Made by a program: the position numbers and the translations under genes. Below the pieces are notes generated by a model, which worked only from the letters and a program-made list of their open reading frames with translations, did no database searches and was not told where the DNA came from. DNA of 64,000 nt from UBA6912 sp963792895 (lineage in GTDB: Bacteria > Actinomycetota > Acidimicrobiia > Spongiisociales > UBA5794): positions 1 to 64,000 of the forward strand of contig CAWBYA010000009.1 of NCBI GenBank assembly GCA_963792895.1, read 5' to 3'. This document shows, piece by piece, positions 1-9,018 of the stretch (positions are counted from its first letter, which is position 1; each line of letters begins with the position of its first letter).

Positions 1-15
1 CGCCGAGTCCGCTCG

Positions 16-944
16 TCATTCGGCGGCGGGTGGATGGGCACTGGGACCGAGTATGCCGAACTCCCCATGGGGCGCCACCAAGAGCCCATACACGTCGGGC
101 CGGCGGTCGCGCAGAACGGGGAACACATCGGAAGCACGCTCGAGATCTTCGCCGCGAAGGGTGGCGCGTCAGCGTCTCGGGTCCGGAGCCGGCGCGGGCG
201 ACCACGTCGCCGAGGGCCGAGATGACGGAACTCTCGCCGTACAAGTCCCATGTCCTGCCACGAACCTCGAGGGGCCCGACCCCGTTGGCGAACACGACAT
301 GGTGCTGACCCTCGAGGGCCCGAGCCACGGGCAAGACCTCTCCGAGGCGCCGCAGGTTCCCGATGTCGAGCCAATTGGAGGCCACCACCAGCACGTCCGT
401 GCCCCGCAACGCTGCGTCGCGAGCGACCTCTGGAAAGAGAAGGTCGTAGCAGATCATCAACGCCAGCGCGACCGATGCGCGTCTCGACGACGGTCGCTTC
501 GTCGCCCGGCGTGAAGTAGTGGTTCTCCTCGACGGGGAGGTGGATCTTTCGGTAGACACCGGCGACTGCGCCCTCCTCGATGAGGGCCACCGAGTTGAAG
601 AACTCGTTGCGCATCGTGGCGGGCTCCATCAAGCCGGTGACGAGGAGCGCCCGCTTCCCTACGGTCTCCCGCGCCAGGGCGGGCAGGGCCTCGAGCGCCG
701 CTTCTTCCGCTGCGTCGGCCAGGGCCCGCTTCCGCCGCTGATCGTAGCCCTTGAGAGGGATGTACCCGGTGAGGGCGAGCTCGGGCAGGACCACGAGATC
801 CACCTCGTCGGCTGCGGCGAGATCCGCGTCGCGTATGCGAGCCGTGTTGGCGGCCACCGCGCCCTCGTCGGCCCAGGCCTGATCGGCGGCGATCTGGACG
901 ATGGCCACCTCGATGTCCGGTGCCACAGTTCGTTCCTCACGCAT
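16..944 (-). CDS. nitrilase-superfamily carbon-nitrogen hydrolase (two frameshifts)
   Basis: Cytoplasmic amide or nitrile hydrolase of the carbon-nitrogen hydrolase fold, about 308 residues when the frame is repaired. The Glu-Lys-Cys triad is readable: Glu in VVLPELALTGYIP, Lys in YRKIHLP and Cys in ALMICYDLLFPE. The frame breaks twice, near 463-469 just before the catalytic Cys and near 163-167, each time by what looks like one extra base. With both removed the frame runs cleanly from an ATG at 944 to the TGA at 16-18. The start lies inside the end of the thiolase gene (8-base overlap), so the two are probably translationally coupled. It is the last gene of the leftward operon. Whether it is truly broken or only mis-sequenced cannot be decided here; the intact triad favours sequencing error. 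Confidence 0.8.
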
Positions 945-2133
945 GGGGACGCTCCAACAAGATGGCATCGGCCTGGCCGAAGCCTCCGCAGATCGCTGCC
1001 ACCGCCCATCGCCCCCCTCGACCTGCGAGCTCGCGCACGGCCGTGAGCACGAGTCGGGCCCCGCTGGCGCCAACGGGATGCCCGATCGCCACTGCGCCGC
1101 CGTTGACGTTGGTTCGCGACAGCAACTCCTTCTCGAGGCCGAGGTCGCCGCCGCTGAGCCGACGCACGCTCACCAAGGGCGTCGCGGCATAGGCCTCGTT
1201 GATCTCGATGACGTCGATGTCCGTCGGCGCGATCCCGGCCGCCGCGGCGAGCCGCGCCACGGCGAGCCCAGGCAGATAGGCCGATGACGTCGGGGCCTGT
1301 GCGGTTTGCACATAGGAGTGGACCCGAGCCAGCGGCTCGATGCCCCGAGCCTCGACGGCATCGCCGCCGGCCACGAGCAGTGCGCACGCCCCGTCGTTGA
1401 GCCCTGGGGCGTTGCCCGCCGTGATCGTCGGGCTGTTCCGCACGGTCGGCAGCGCCGCCAACGCCTCGAGCGACGTATCGGCCCGCGGTTGCTCGTCTCT
1501 CGACAGCTCACCCGCCGGGGTCTTCACGGGAACGACTTCCTGGTCGAAGTAGCCGGCACGAAGGGCGGCGAAGTAGCGTTCGTGGCTGCCGAGCGCCCAG
1601 CCGTCCTGATCGCCCCTGTCGACACCGTGCTCGATGGACACCTCGCCGACGTACTCGGCAATCGATGTCCCGGTGAGCGGCGAGCGCATCAGCAACAAGT
1701 CCTCGACGTCGAGCGGTCCCAGCCGCTGCCCCCATCGTGTCCCGTGGAGAAGGCGGGGCGTTCGGCTCATCGCCTCGACACCCAGGCACAGCACGGCGCC
1801 ACCGCGCCCGGCTCGTCCCAGCGCGGCGAGCCCGACACTCGTCATCCCCGAACAGCATGCCCGGTCGATCGTGAGCGTCGCCAAGTCCTCAGGCAGTCCT
1901 GCGCCGACGGCGATCTGTCGTGCCGGCACCATGTGGCCGCCCTCGATCATGCCGATACCCAGGAACATCTCGGCAAGGTCTTCCACCGGCCACGGGTACC
2001 GCCGCAGCAGCGAGCCCACCACATCGATACCCAGGTCGACGATCGAGACGTCACGCAGCGCACCGCCGAATCGGCCAAAGGCGCTCCTGACGCCTCCGAC
2101 CAACCATGTGTCCCGGAACGAGTCGACTCGCAT
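937..2133 (-). CDS. thiolase family acyl-CoA acyltransferase
   Basis: Thiolase of 398 residues, the usual length for the family, which cleaves 3-ketoacyl-CoA with CoA or runs the reverse condensation. The nucleophilic Cys is in RACCSGMTS (about residue 93), the His motif in NGGAVAIGHPVGASGARL, and the C-terminal acid-base Cys in AAICGGFGQAD. EINEAYAATP is also typical. It follows the cupin gene by nine bases and overlaps the downstream amidase, so it belongs to the seven-gene leftward operon. It is a plausible last step releasing acetyl- or propionyl-CoA from the compound handled by the island. The direction and chain specificity cannot be read from sequence. Confidence 0.93.
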   Translation of the reverse strand: MRVDSFRDTWLVGGVRSAFGRFGGALRDVSIVDLGIDVVGSLLRRYPWPVEDLAEMFLGIGMIEGGHMVPARQIAVGAGLPEDLATLTIDRACCSGMTSVGLAALGRAGRGGAVLCLGVEAMSRTPRLLHGTRWGQRLGPLDVEDLLLMRSPLTGTSIAEYVGEVSIEHGVDRGDQDGWALGSHERYFAALRAGYFDQEVVPVKTPAGELSRDEQPRADTSLEALAALPTVRNSPTITAGNAPGLNDGACALLVAGGDAVEARGIEPLARVHSYVQTAQAPTSSAYLPGLAVARLAAAAGIAPTDIDVIEINEAYAATPLVSVRRLSGGDLGLEKELLSRTNVNGGAVAIGHPVGASGARLVLTAVRELAGRGGRWAVAAICGGFGQADAILLERPHA

Positions 2134-2142
2134 GGTGTGCCT

Positions 2143-2547
2143 CTACTCGTACGCGTCGAGACGCTCGTCGCGCGTGTACTCGAACCTCGGCATGATCACG
2201 CAGAAGTGCACGTACGGCTCGTCGCCGATCTCAAAGCGCACTCTCGAGCCGTCGGGTATCAAGTACGCGTCTCCGGCAGAGAACGTCTTCGTCACTTGCC
2301 GTCTGTGATTCGGCGGGAGCGTATATGAGACGACGGCGGTGCCTCGGGTCACGACGTGGACCTCGTCGTGCCAGAAGGCCCAGTTCACGACGCTCTCCGG
2401 GTCGAAGGCTTCGTAGGCGAAGGTGGCCCGGTGGTCGTTGAGCAGAAACTGCACACGGAACTCCTCCATCTGCCCGACGACGCTGCCCCCAAACGTCTGC
2501 GGCTCGGATGCGAGCAAGCCGGCTTCATCCAGTCGCACTGCCTTCAT
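2143..2547 (-). CDS. cupin-domain protein
   Basis: Protein of 134 residues with a single cupin barrel. Motif 1 region: FWHDEVHVVTRGTAVVSYTLP. Motif 2 region: GDAYLIPDGSRVRFEIGDEPYVHF. The conserved HxH of metal cupins is not complete in motif 1 (WHDEVHV), so a bound metal is possible but not assured. Its ATG overlaps the TGA of the upstream ligase gene (ATGA), and it precedes the thiolase by nine bases. Small cupins in catabolic operons may be isomerases, decarboxylases or ligand sensors; nothing here chooses between these. Confidence 0.8.
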   Translation of the reverse strand: MKAVRLDEAGLLASEPQTFGGSVVGQMEEFRVQFLLNDHRATFAYEAFDPESVVNWAFWHDEVHVVTRGTAVVSYTLPPNHRRQVTKTFSAGDAYLIPDGSRVRFEIGDEPYVHFCVIMPRFEYTRDERLDAYE

Positions 2548-3929
2548 GTCAGACTCCGATCGTCGGTCCAGCGAGTGATCTTCACGAACCCCTCCGGCAC
2601 CTCCCTCGCGACAGTCCCCGGCGATTCCACCACGACCCGTGCGGCAAGTCCGGTCATCGACTGGATCGCAGCCGCCACCTCGGTGCTCGCGTCCACTCCC
2701 GGTCGATCCGCCTCGAGCCGTACCACGATCACCTCACTCCCGTTCTCATCGATGTACACGCGACCCCGATAGTCGGTGACGCCGGCGACGGCGAAGACGG
2801 CGTCGTCGAGCGCAGCGGGCCACACGTTGACACCCCGGATCTTCATCATGTCGTCGTAGCGGACGACGGCTCCGGCGACGATCCCGGGGAGGGGCCGGCG
2901 GCACTCACACGATCCGGCGGCTACGTACCGCACCCGGTCGCCGGTCGCATAGCGAACCAGCGGTGAGGCGTCGGCGCCAAAGGGCGTCACGACGAGCTCG
3001 CCTTCGGCACGGTCTCCGACGGGCTCACCCGACTCCGGGTCGATCACTTCGCAGTAGCCCGCTTCGGCGGGGAAGTGGAGCACTCCGCGTTCGCCGGTTC
3101 GCAAAGCCCCGCCGGGACAGGTCCAGGCGATCGCACGCTCGGTGCAGCCGTACTGCTCGTAGAGCGTCGCCCCCCATCGCCGCTCGATGGACCGCCCCCA
3201 GTCGACGGAATACGGCTGGCCGGCGACCATGAGCGTTCGCACGCCCAGTGCCCTGGGGTCCCCTCCGGCGTCCTCGCAGGCGACCGCGAGCCGTTCGAGG
3301 TAGCTCGGTGTACTCACGATCGCCTCAGCCCGATACGAAAACAGCGCCCCCACCTTTCGATCCGTCGGGTAGACGCCGACGGGCAGCACGGTTGCGCCCA
3401 ACATGCGAAGCGCGGCGTAGTACCACTGACCGGCGGCCGAGAGCCCGATCGGGAGAGTGAGCAGCACGACGGTGCCCGCGCCGATCCCTGCCCATGCGAA
3501 CCCAATCGCTTCGACGTATGTGATCGCCGCTTCATCCGCCACGCTCAGGGCGTACACCTCGGTGCCCCGCCCGCTGGTCCCACTCGTCTGGACGATCATC
3601 CTGATATCGGACGCGGGCACTGTCGTGCGCGACCCGAACGGTGGATGCGCGGCGCAGTCGGCCACCACCTCATGCTTCCTGGTCACGGGCAACTGCCGAA
3701 ACGCAGCCTCGGTTCGGTCCGGAGAGAGCCGGAGACGCCGCCGGTAGAAAGGATTGCCCGCAGCTGTGCGAGCAACGACATCCCACGCCCGCTCGAGCTG
3801 CCAGGCGCGCAAGGCAGCAGGCTCGACGGGCACGCCCGGCGTCCACGTGCCCGTGAACAGATCGAGCTCTGGGGGTGGCCCAGCCACCGCGCCGGCGCCG
3901 CCTCCCCGGGTTGGGGTCGCCAGGTTCAC
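2544..3929 (-). CDS. AMP-binding enzyme, phenylacetate-CoA ligase-like
   Basis: Adenylate-forming enzyme of 461 residues, expected to activate a carboxylic acid to acyl-AMP and then acyl-CoA. The P-loop-like motif is VQTSGTSGRGTEV, the A5 region is LYEQYGCTERA, the A7/A8 region is VRYATGDRVRY, followed by the hinge DDMMKIRGVNVWP. Spacing and the IRGVNVWP hinge match the phenylacetate-CoA ligase (PaaK) branch. The frame is open further upstream, but the GTG at 3929 is preferred: it overlaps the stop of the preceding hydrolase gene (GTGA) and removes a non-homologous Arg-rich extension. This is the likely CoA-activating step of the leftward operon. The acid substrate is unknown. Confidence 0.88.
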   Translation of the reverse strand: MNLATPTRGGGAGAVAGPPPELDLFTGTWTPGVPVEPAALRAWQLERAWDVVARTAAGNPFYRRRLRLSPDRTEAAFRQLPVTRKHEVVADCAAHPPFGSRTTVPASDIRMIVQTSGTSGRGTEVYALSVADEAAITYVEAIGFAWAGIGAGTVVLLTLPIGLSAAGQWYYAALRMLGATVLPVGVYPTDRKVGALFSYRAEAIVSTPSYLERLAVACEDAGGDPRALGVRTLMVAGQPYSVDWGRSIERRWGATLYEQYGCTERAIAWTCPGGALRTGERGVLHFPAEAGYCEVIDPESGEPVGDRAEGELVVTPFGADASPLVRYATGDRVRYVAAGSCECRRPLPGIVAGAVVRYDDMMKIRGVNVWPAALDDAVFAVAGVTDYRGRVYIDENGSEVIVVRLEADRPGVDASTEVAAAIQSMTGLAARVVVESPGTVAREVPEGFVKITRWTDDRSLT

Positions 3930-5188
3930 TCGGCGACCCCGCAGTACGCGAGCATCGAGCGTGCATAGACCCGGGCGGTCGAAGCGAGCTCGTCCACTGA
4001 CACCGAGAAGTTCCCGCCACCCGTAGATGACGACGGACCGTACGTGAGGCTGGGAATCCCGGCTTCGTTGAAGGGCGTGATATCGCGCCACATGGATGTG
4101 ACCGGCGGCGACGGGGGTGTGGGCTCAGAGCCGAACTCGGCGCGGTGCGCCTCCCCGACCACATGGGCGAGATCCTCGATCCCCACGGCTTCGTAACCAC
4201 GGCGGTGGAGGATGCACTCGATGTCGTAGGGTGCCCCGGTAGCTTCGACGACCCGAGCGAGCTCCCGCTGGATCTCCATCGGACCCGTGTCGGGTGGAGT
4301 CCTGACGTCGATATATACGAGCGCCAGTTCCGGCGATTTGGTGAGCTTGTCGGGTCGACCACTACGGACTGCGCCGATGTTGGCTTTGGGGATGATGGTC
4401 CCTCCCTCGCACACGTACCGCCGCTCCGAGTAGCGCGCCGCCCATCGGTTGAGCGCGTCGATGACGGGCACGAGCCGGACGATGGCGCTCGGGTTCGCCA
4501 CGGGGTCGGGCTCTGCCGGCACGAACGGGGTGTACATGGGTTCTCCGCCCAGCACCGTGATCTTGAAGAAGGCTTTCCCCGGCTCGACCCAACCGATCGC
4601 GTTGCCGGTCGCCTCCGCCACAAGGGCCGCATCTCCGACCACCCCGTGCGCAATTGCGTACCGAGCTCCGAGGTCCTTCCCGAGGTGGGCAGGTCCCTGG
4701 AACTCGTCCACTGGCTCCAGCCCGATCTCGCCCGGTACTGCGTGCAGCAGCAGGTCGCCGCGCAGCGATACGCCAGAGCGTTGGATTGCTGCCGCCGCGA
4801 TCAGAAACGCCGCCATGGGCGCCTTGTCGTTCACCAGCCCATTGCCGTAGAGGTTGCTGCCTTCTCGCCACGCCGAGATGTATCGGGGCTGTGCCGGGTC
4901 GATGTAGACGAGCGTGTCATCGCGACTGATCGCCGTGTCGAGGTGGGCGTTCAGGATCAGCGTCGGACCGTCACCGGCACCCCGCACCCTTGCGACGATC
5001 GAGGGGCGTGCCTCCACGAGGGCGATCCTCCTTGGACGGAACCCCTCTCCCGCCATCCAGGCCTCCACCGCTTCGGCGGCTGGGCCTTCCGCCCCGGCCG
5101 GAGCCTCGATGGCACCGAGGTGGACGGCCAGATCAGCGAGCTCCTCGGGGTCGATGGCAGCGAGCACCCTCTCGATCGTGTCGTTCAC
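3926..5188 (-). CDS. M20-family metallohydrolase (ArgE/DapE/ACY1-like)
   Basis: Zinc-dependent amidohydrolase of 420 residues, the usual size. Metal-binding segments are visible: LNAHLDTAIS (His and Asp), GLVNDKAPMAAF and HAVPGEIGLEP in the Glu region. The dimerisation domain contains GGTIIPKANIGAVRSG. M20 enzymes remove acyl or amino groups from N-acylated amino acids and dipeptide-like substrates; the exact substrate is unknown. Its ATG overlaps the stop of the zinc-ribbon gene and its own stop overlaps the ligase start, so the three are tightly coupled. Together with the amidase at the operon end it suggests that the imported compound carries an amide bond. Confidence 0.9.
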   Translation of the reverse strand: MNDTIERVLAAIDPEELADLAVHLGAIEAPAGAEGPAAEAVEAWMAGEGFRPRRIALVEARPSIVARVRGAGDGPTLILNAHLDTAISRDDTLVYIDPAQPRYISAWREGSNLYGNGLVNDKAPMAAFLIAAAAIQRSGVSLRGDLLLHAVPGEIGLEPVDEFQGPAHLGKDLGARYAIAHGVVGDAALVAEATGNAIGWVEPGKAFFKITVLGGEPMYTPFVPAEPDPVANPSAIVRLVPVIDALNRWAARYSERRYVCEGGTIIPKANIGAVRSGRPDKLTKSPELALVYIDVRTPPDTGPMEIQRELARVVEATGAPYDIECILHRRGYEAVGIEDLAHVVGEAHRAEFGSEPTPPSPPVTSMWRDITPFNEAGIPSLTYGPSSSTGGGNFSVSVDELASTARVYARSMLAYCGVAE

Positions 5189-5391
5189 GACTCCCCCTCC
5201 GGCTCCCAGATCTCGATGGGAACGCTCGCATTGGCCACCTGCTCGACGCTCCTCGTGTGCGGCGAACCTTCGGGATCAAACATGTGAGCGCACTTGGTGC
5301 ACCGGACCCGAACGGTCCCGATCTCCCACAACGAGCCGTCGACCACGAAACGGTCCCCGCACACCGGACACGTGAGCCGCTTCACATACAT
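5185..5391 (-). CDS. small zinc-ribbon protein
   Basis: A 68-residue protein with two Cys pairs, CPVCG near residue 8 and VRCTKCAHMFDP near residue 28, giving a four-Cys zinc ribbon. The second half resembles the MJ0042-type zinc finger (V-R-C-x-x-C-x-x-x-F). It starts three bases after the UbiD-like gene and overlaps the M20 gene by four bases, so it is a genuine operon member and not a chance ORF. Small zinc-ribbon proteins next to enzymes can be subunits that stabilise or gate the partner; here the adjacent UbiD-type decarboxylase is the most natural partner, but that is inference. Confidence 0.8.
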   Translation of the reverse strand: MYVKRLTCPVCGDRFVVDGSLWEIGTVRVRCTKCAHMFDPEGSPHTRSVEQVANASVPIEIWEPEGES

Positions 5392-5394
5392 GGG

Positions 5395-6780
5395 TCATGA
5401 CCTCACGATCGTGTAGGCGTCGATGGGATGCGCGGCAATGGCCTCCTCCGGCACTCGGGCCACCGGGGGCGCAGGTGCGTGGAGGGGCCAAGTGGCGTCG
5501 ATCACCAACCCCTCGGTGACGCCAAAGCCTGGATGTGAGGGGTCGAGCAGCGATCCCTGCACACCCTTGAGGATGTTCACATCTGTGCCGGCACGCACCC
5601 GAGTGGACACCGCCCACAGCACCTGCTGCGCGTCGAAGACGTCGATGTCCTCGTCGACGACGATGACCTGCTTCACCAGGTTGCTCGCGGCGATCGCGGC
5701 CAGCGCCGCTCGGAGCGCCTGGCCCTCGGCCGTCTTCCGAATCCTGATCACCGCCGTGGTCGGTCCTCCCCCCTTGAACCATCCGAGGTCCACGACCTGC
5801 GGAACAGCGCTCTTGGCGGCCTCGAGCAGGCTGGCATGGATCGATAGGTGAGCGTTGAGATGGTCTGCGTGCCCGGCGAAGATCTCCGTGACGACGGGAT
5901 CACGTCGGTGTGTGATCGCGTCGACTTCCAACACGTGCGACAGCTTCTGCGGCCCTAGATAGCGCATGTACTCGCCGAACGGTCCCTCGACTGTCCTCCT
6001 CCCTGCGAGGAGGCGACCCTCGATCACCACCTCGGCCTCCGCCGGGACGAGGAGTGACTCGCCGTAGGACACGGATGGCACGACATCGATCGGTTCGCCG
6101 ACCAGAGCACCGGCTACGTGGTACTCGTCGATCGACAGCGCGGTGAGCGACGCCGCGGCCAAGTTGAACGCGGGATGGTGGCCGAGCACCAAGGCGACGG
6201 GGAGATCCTCGCCCCGCTCCTCTGCGACGCGCTGAAAGCTCCACAGCTGTCGGGGAGATATGTGGATCCCGGAGTGACGGGGATCGAGGTACATGGCCCG
6301 GTTCCACGATAGGTTGTACCGCACGGTGTCGGGCTCCCGCGACACCACGATCGGCGTGAAGTACGCGCCCCCCTCGCCTTGCACGTGCCGGGTCCATGGG
6401 AGGATGCGGAGGTCCACGTCCCCACCATGGATGACGACGTCGTGAACCGGTCCGAGAGCTACCTGTCTGTGCGGCAGCGGGTGTGCGGTCAGAAGTGGGA
6501 GCGCAGCCAGCAAGTCACGCCACTCCACGGCCTGGGACCCCAGCGCTCGGATCACGGACTCGCGTCGCGAGTACACATTGAACAACATCTGGAACTGGGA
6601 CTCCCCGCCGGTGAGATCCTTCACGGCCTCGAAGAGAACCGGCGGACCGCCGTCGGCGGTCTCGAGTTGAGCGAGCAGCGCCGTTGCTTCGTAGGCAGCC
6701 GGATCGACAAGATCGCGTACGTGGAGAACGCCTAGGGCAGCGCCATGCTCATCCAGCCATGTGCGGAGTGACACCGTCAC
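5395..6780 (-). CDS. UbiD family (de)carboxylase
   Basis: Prenylated-FMN dependent decarboxylase family protein of 461 residues, within the usual 450-500. The UbiD signature EGPFGEYMRY is at residues 265-274 and the acidic stretch VVDEDIDVFD lies near residue 388. UbiD enzymes act on alpha,beta-unsaturated or aromatic carboxylates. No UbiX (flavin prenyltransferase) is in the window, so the cofactor must come from elsewhere on the genome. It is the first gene of the leftward operon, reading away from the ABC importer across a 179-base divergent promoter that holds an ATATCATAT palindrome. Confidence 0.9.
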   Translation of the reverse strand: MTVSLRTWLDEHGAALGVLHVRDLVDPAAYEATALLAQLETADGGPPVLFEAVKDLTGGESQFQMLFNVYSRRESVIRALGSQAVEWRDLLAALPLLTAHPLPHRQVALGPVHDVVIHGGDVDLRILPWTRHVQGEGGAYFTPIVVSREPDTVRYNLSWNRAMYLDPRHSGIHISPRQLWSFQRVAEERGEDLPVALVLGHHPAFNLAAASLTALSIDEYHVAGALVGEPIDVVPSVSYGESLLVPAEAEVVIEGRLLAGRRTVEGPFGEYMRYLGPQKLSHVLEVDAITHRRDPVVTEIFAGHADHLNAHLSIHASLLEAAKSAVPQVVDLGWFKGGGPTTAVIRIRKTAEGQALRAALAAIAASNLVKQVIVVDEDIDVFDAQQVLWAVSTRVRAGTDVNILKGVQGSLLDPSHPGFGVTEGLVIDATWPLHAPAPPVARVPEEAIAAHPIDAYTIVRS

Positions 6781-6959
6781 CAGTCCTCCCGATCGAACGT
6801 GCTCGCAAGAGGGGCGGCGACCGGGTTCGGCGCGGCGTCTTCAGCAGCAACCCGTTGCCCCGGCGGTCCCTTCGTCGAGACCGTCCTCGGCACCTCAGCG
6901 CGATTTGCTATATCATATCGAATCGAGGTCTCACGACGTCGAGACTAGGGAGGCAGACG
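6781..6959. promoter_or_regulatory. divergent promoter region with ATATCATAT operator
   Basis: Spacer between the UbiD-led operon and the importer operon. At 6909-6921 it holds TATATCATATCGA, whose centre ATATCATAT is a palindrome around one base. The same word followed by CG occurs in two other promoter regions of this island (14123-14136 and 14858-14877), one of them in front of a GntR-family gene. A ribosome-binding site, AGGGAGG, lies at 6947-6953 before the ATG at 6960. I infer control of both operons by the GntR protein. Confidence 0.6.
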
Positions 6960-8045
6960 ATGAGAGAGTCGAAACGAACGATCCGACTGCTGGCATTCCT
7001 CATGGCACTTGCGCTCGTTGCTGCAGCCTGCGGCGGAGACGACGATGCGGCGACCACGACCACCGCCGACGGGGGGCAGGCCACGACCACCCAGGGCGGC
7101 GCGACAGACACGACCGAACCGGAGGCCATGGAGGAAGTGAACCTCGTGGCCGTTCACGGTTCCAGCCCCGACTTCATCGCCCTCGTTCCGGCGGCGGCGT
7201 GGAGCATCCTCGCCGAGGACGGGATCAACGTTGAGCAGCGCTTCGTGGAAGACGCAACGATCGCCGTCCAGGCCATGCTCCAGGGTGAGGCACAGATCGG
7301 CACCAACATCGGCGTCAACGTCGGCCTGCTCGCAGTCGAGCAGGGGGCATCGATCATCGACGTGATCGCAACCCAGCGACCGACGTGGGCTTTCGTGAGC
7401 CGCGACGAGTTCAACTCTTTCGAGGAGCTCGATGGCAAGACGGTCGGAGTTCACAGCGAGACGTCGTTCACGAAGGCGCTGTCCGAGTTCTACATGGACC
7501 AGTACAACATCACCCTCGAACAGCTGATCATCCCAGGCAGTGAGGTGCGTGCGGAGGCTCTCGCCAACGATCAGGTCGACTCCTCGGTGATCGACCTGCC
7601 CGACATCGTCAGGTTGAGCGCCACCTATCCCGGCTCGTTCCGAGTTCTCGAGACCGTCGGCGAGACGCTTCCGATGCTGATCGAGCAGGACATCTGGATC
7701 TCGAAGGACTGGATGGACGCCAACCCCGAACTCGCCCAGCATGTCGTCGAAGGTCTCCTGCTGGGGATCCGCAAGCTGATCGACGATCCCGAGTTCGCTC
7801 TCCAACTCGCCACGGACTTGCTGCCCGACGAGGATCCGGCTCAACTCGAGGAACTCATCGGCGAGTACGCGAATCGAGGCCTGTGGGATCCAAATGGGAT
7901 CCTCACGCCGGAGACGGCGGACTTCACGGTGAACTTCTTCGTCGACACGGGTGAACTCGAGGTCGATCCCGCTGCGCTCGATCTCAACAAGTACTTCGCG
8001 TTCGATCTGCTCAACGCAGCCCTCGACGAGGTGGGGCGCAAGTAG
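6960..8045 (+). CDS. ABC transporter substrate-binding lipoprotein (NMT1/SsuA-like)
   Basis: Lipoprotein of 361 residues. A signal peptide (RLLAFLMALALVAAAC) ends at the lipidated Cys and is followed by GGDDDAATTTT and a Thr-rich linker. The mature part has the fold pattern of NMT1/ThiY/SsuA binding proteins, with ELDGKTVGVHSETSF as the typical domain-1 segment. The ATG at 6960 is chosen over upstream in-frame ATGs because it has a good ribosome-binding site and begins the signal peptide. It heads the importer operon. This family delivers sulfonates, nitrate, pyrimidine precursors or aromatic acids. The context of decarboxylase, ligase and amidase genes favours an organic acid or amide, but the ligand cannot be read from sequence. 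Confidence 0.9.
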   Translation: MRESKRTIRLLAFLMALALVAAACGGDDDAATTTTADGGQATTTQGGATDTTEPEAMEEVNLVAVHGSSPDFIALVPAAAWSILAEDGINVEQRFVEDATIAVQAMLQGEAQIGTNIGVNVGLLAVEQGASIIDVIATQRPTWAFVSRDEFNSFEELDGKTVGVHSETSFTKALSEFYMDQYNITLEQLIIPGSEVRAEALANDQVDSSVIDLPDIVRLSATYPGSFRVLETVGETLPMLIEQDIWISKDWMDANPELAQHVVEGLLLGIRKLIDDPEFALQLATDLLPDEDPAQLEELIGEYANRGLWDPNGILTPETADFTVNFFVDTGELEVDPAALDLNKYFAFDLLNAALDEVGRK

Positions 8046-8166
8046 CCGACACATCACATGGGCCGCAGGGCTGGTGGCCGATCTGGCTTCCAGCCGTGCG
8101 GTCCGCCCGCCCAGGGCGCTGCCCGGCCGACGCACTACGTGAGCCTGATCATGGAGAGGAGAGAGC

Positions 8167-9018
8167 TTGGCGTCCGGTACGGCCGCTGAAACGTCCGAAG
8201 AGCCGATGGCACGAGCGTACGACGGCTCCCCACGCAGGACGGCGTTGCTGGACCGGCCCGCCACGCCGTGGATCGTTCGGTGCGCGTCGCTCATCGTGTT
8301 CTTCGCGATCTGGGAGCTCGTAGGGCGGGCGCAGGACAACTCGCTCTTCTTCGTCCCGTTCACCGACGTGGTCTCCGCCTTGTGGGGCCAGCTCCGGACC
8401 GCTCTGTTCTGGCAGTCGTACTACGAGACACTGATTCCTTTCTTCTGGGGCTGGGTGCTCGCCCTCGTCGTAGGCATTGCCGTCGGCCTGGTGATCGGAC
8501 GTTTCCGACTCGCATTCCAGCTCTCGACCCCGTACCTCACGTTCCTCAACGCGCTTCCGGTGTCGACGCTGGTGCCAGTTGCGGTCGTGCTGTTCGGGAT
8601 CGGCTACCCGTCGCGGGTCCTGATCGTGTTCCTCTTCGCCGTCGTAGAGGTCGTCCTCAACACTGCGGCGGGCGTGCGCTACACAGACAGAGAACTCATC
8701 GAGATGGCGCGGTCGTTCAATGCGACGGAGTGGCGACTCTTCCGCCGCATCATCCTGCCAAACTCGCTCCCCGGCATCATGGCAGGCGTCCGCATCGGGA
8801 CCGGCCGGGCCGTCGTCGGCATGGTGGTCGTGGAGATCCTGCTCGTTGCGGTTGGGGTCGGGAAGCTCATCCTCCGATATCGATCGCGTTTCGAGAGTGC
8901 CGACCTCTATGCCGTCGTCCTCTCGCTGGCCATCTTCGGCGTCGTCCTGTTGACCCTGGCCCGCATGGTGGAGAGGCGAGTCACCCGTTGGAAGATCGAG
9001 ATGGAGGAGTCCGCGTGA
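8167..9018 (+). CDS. ABC transporter permease 1 (SsuC/TauC type)
   Basis: Integral membrane protein of 283 residues with about six hydrophobic segments from about residue 37 onward. The cytoplasmic EAA loop is visible as ELIEMARSFNATEWRLFRRIILPNSLPGIMAG, in pieces typical of the binding-protein-dependent permease family. The TTG at 8167 follows GGAGAGGAGAG and is the best-supported start; an ATG at 8206 is an alternative. Its stop overlaps the ATPase start (GTGA). Two different permeases are encoded around the ATPase, so the importer is probably a heterodimeric channel. Confidence 0.9.
   Translation: MASGTAAETSEEPMARAYDGSPRRTALLDRPATPWIVRCASLIVFFAIWELVGRAQDNSLFFVPFTDVVSALWGQLRTALFWQSYYETLIPFFWGWVLALVVGIAVGLVIGRFRLAFQLSTPYLTFLNALPVSTLVPVAVVLFGIGYPSRVLIVFLFAVVEVVLNTAAGVRYTDRELIEMARSFNATEWRLFRRIILPNSLPGIMAGVRIGTGRAVVGMVVVEILLVAVGVGKLILRYRSRFESADLYAVVLSLAIFGVVLLTLARMVERRVTRWKIEMEESA

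Noticed and set aside
6684..6959. N-terminal extension of the importer lipoprotein
   Set aside because: It overlaps the start of the UbiD-like gene on the other strand and the operator, and precedes a perfect lipoprotein signal peptide.
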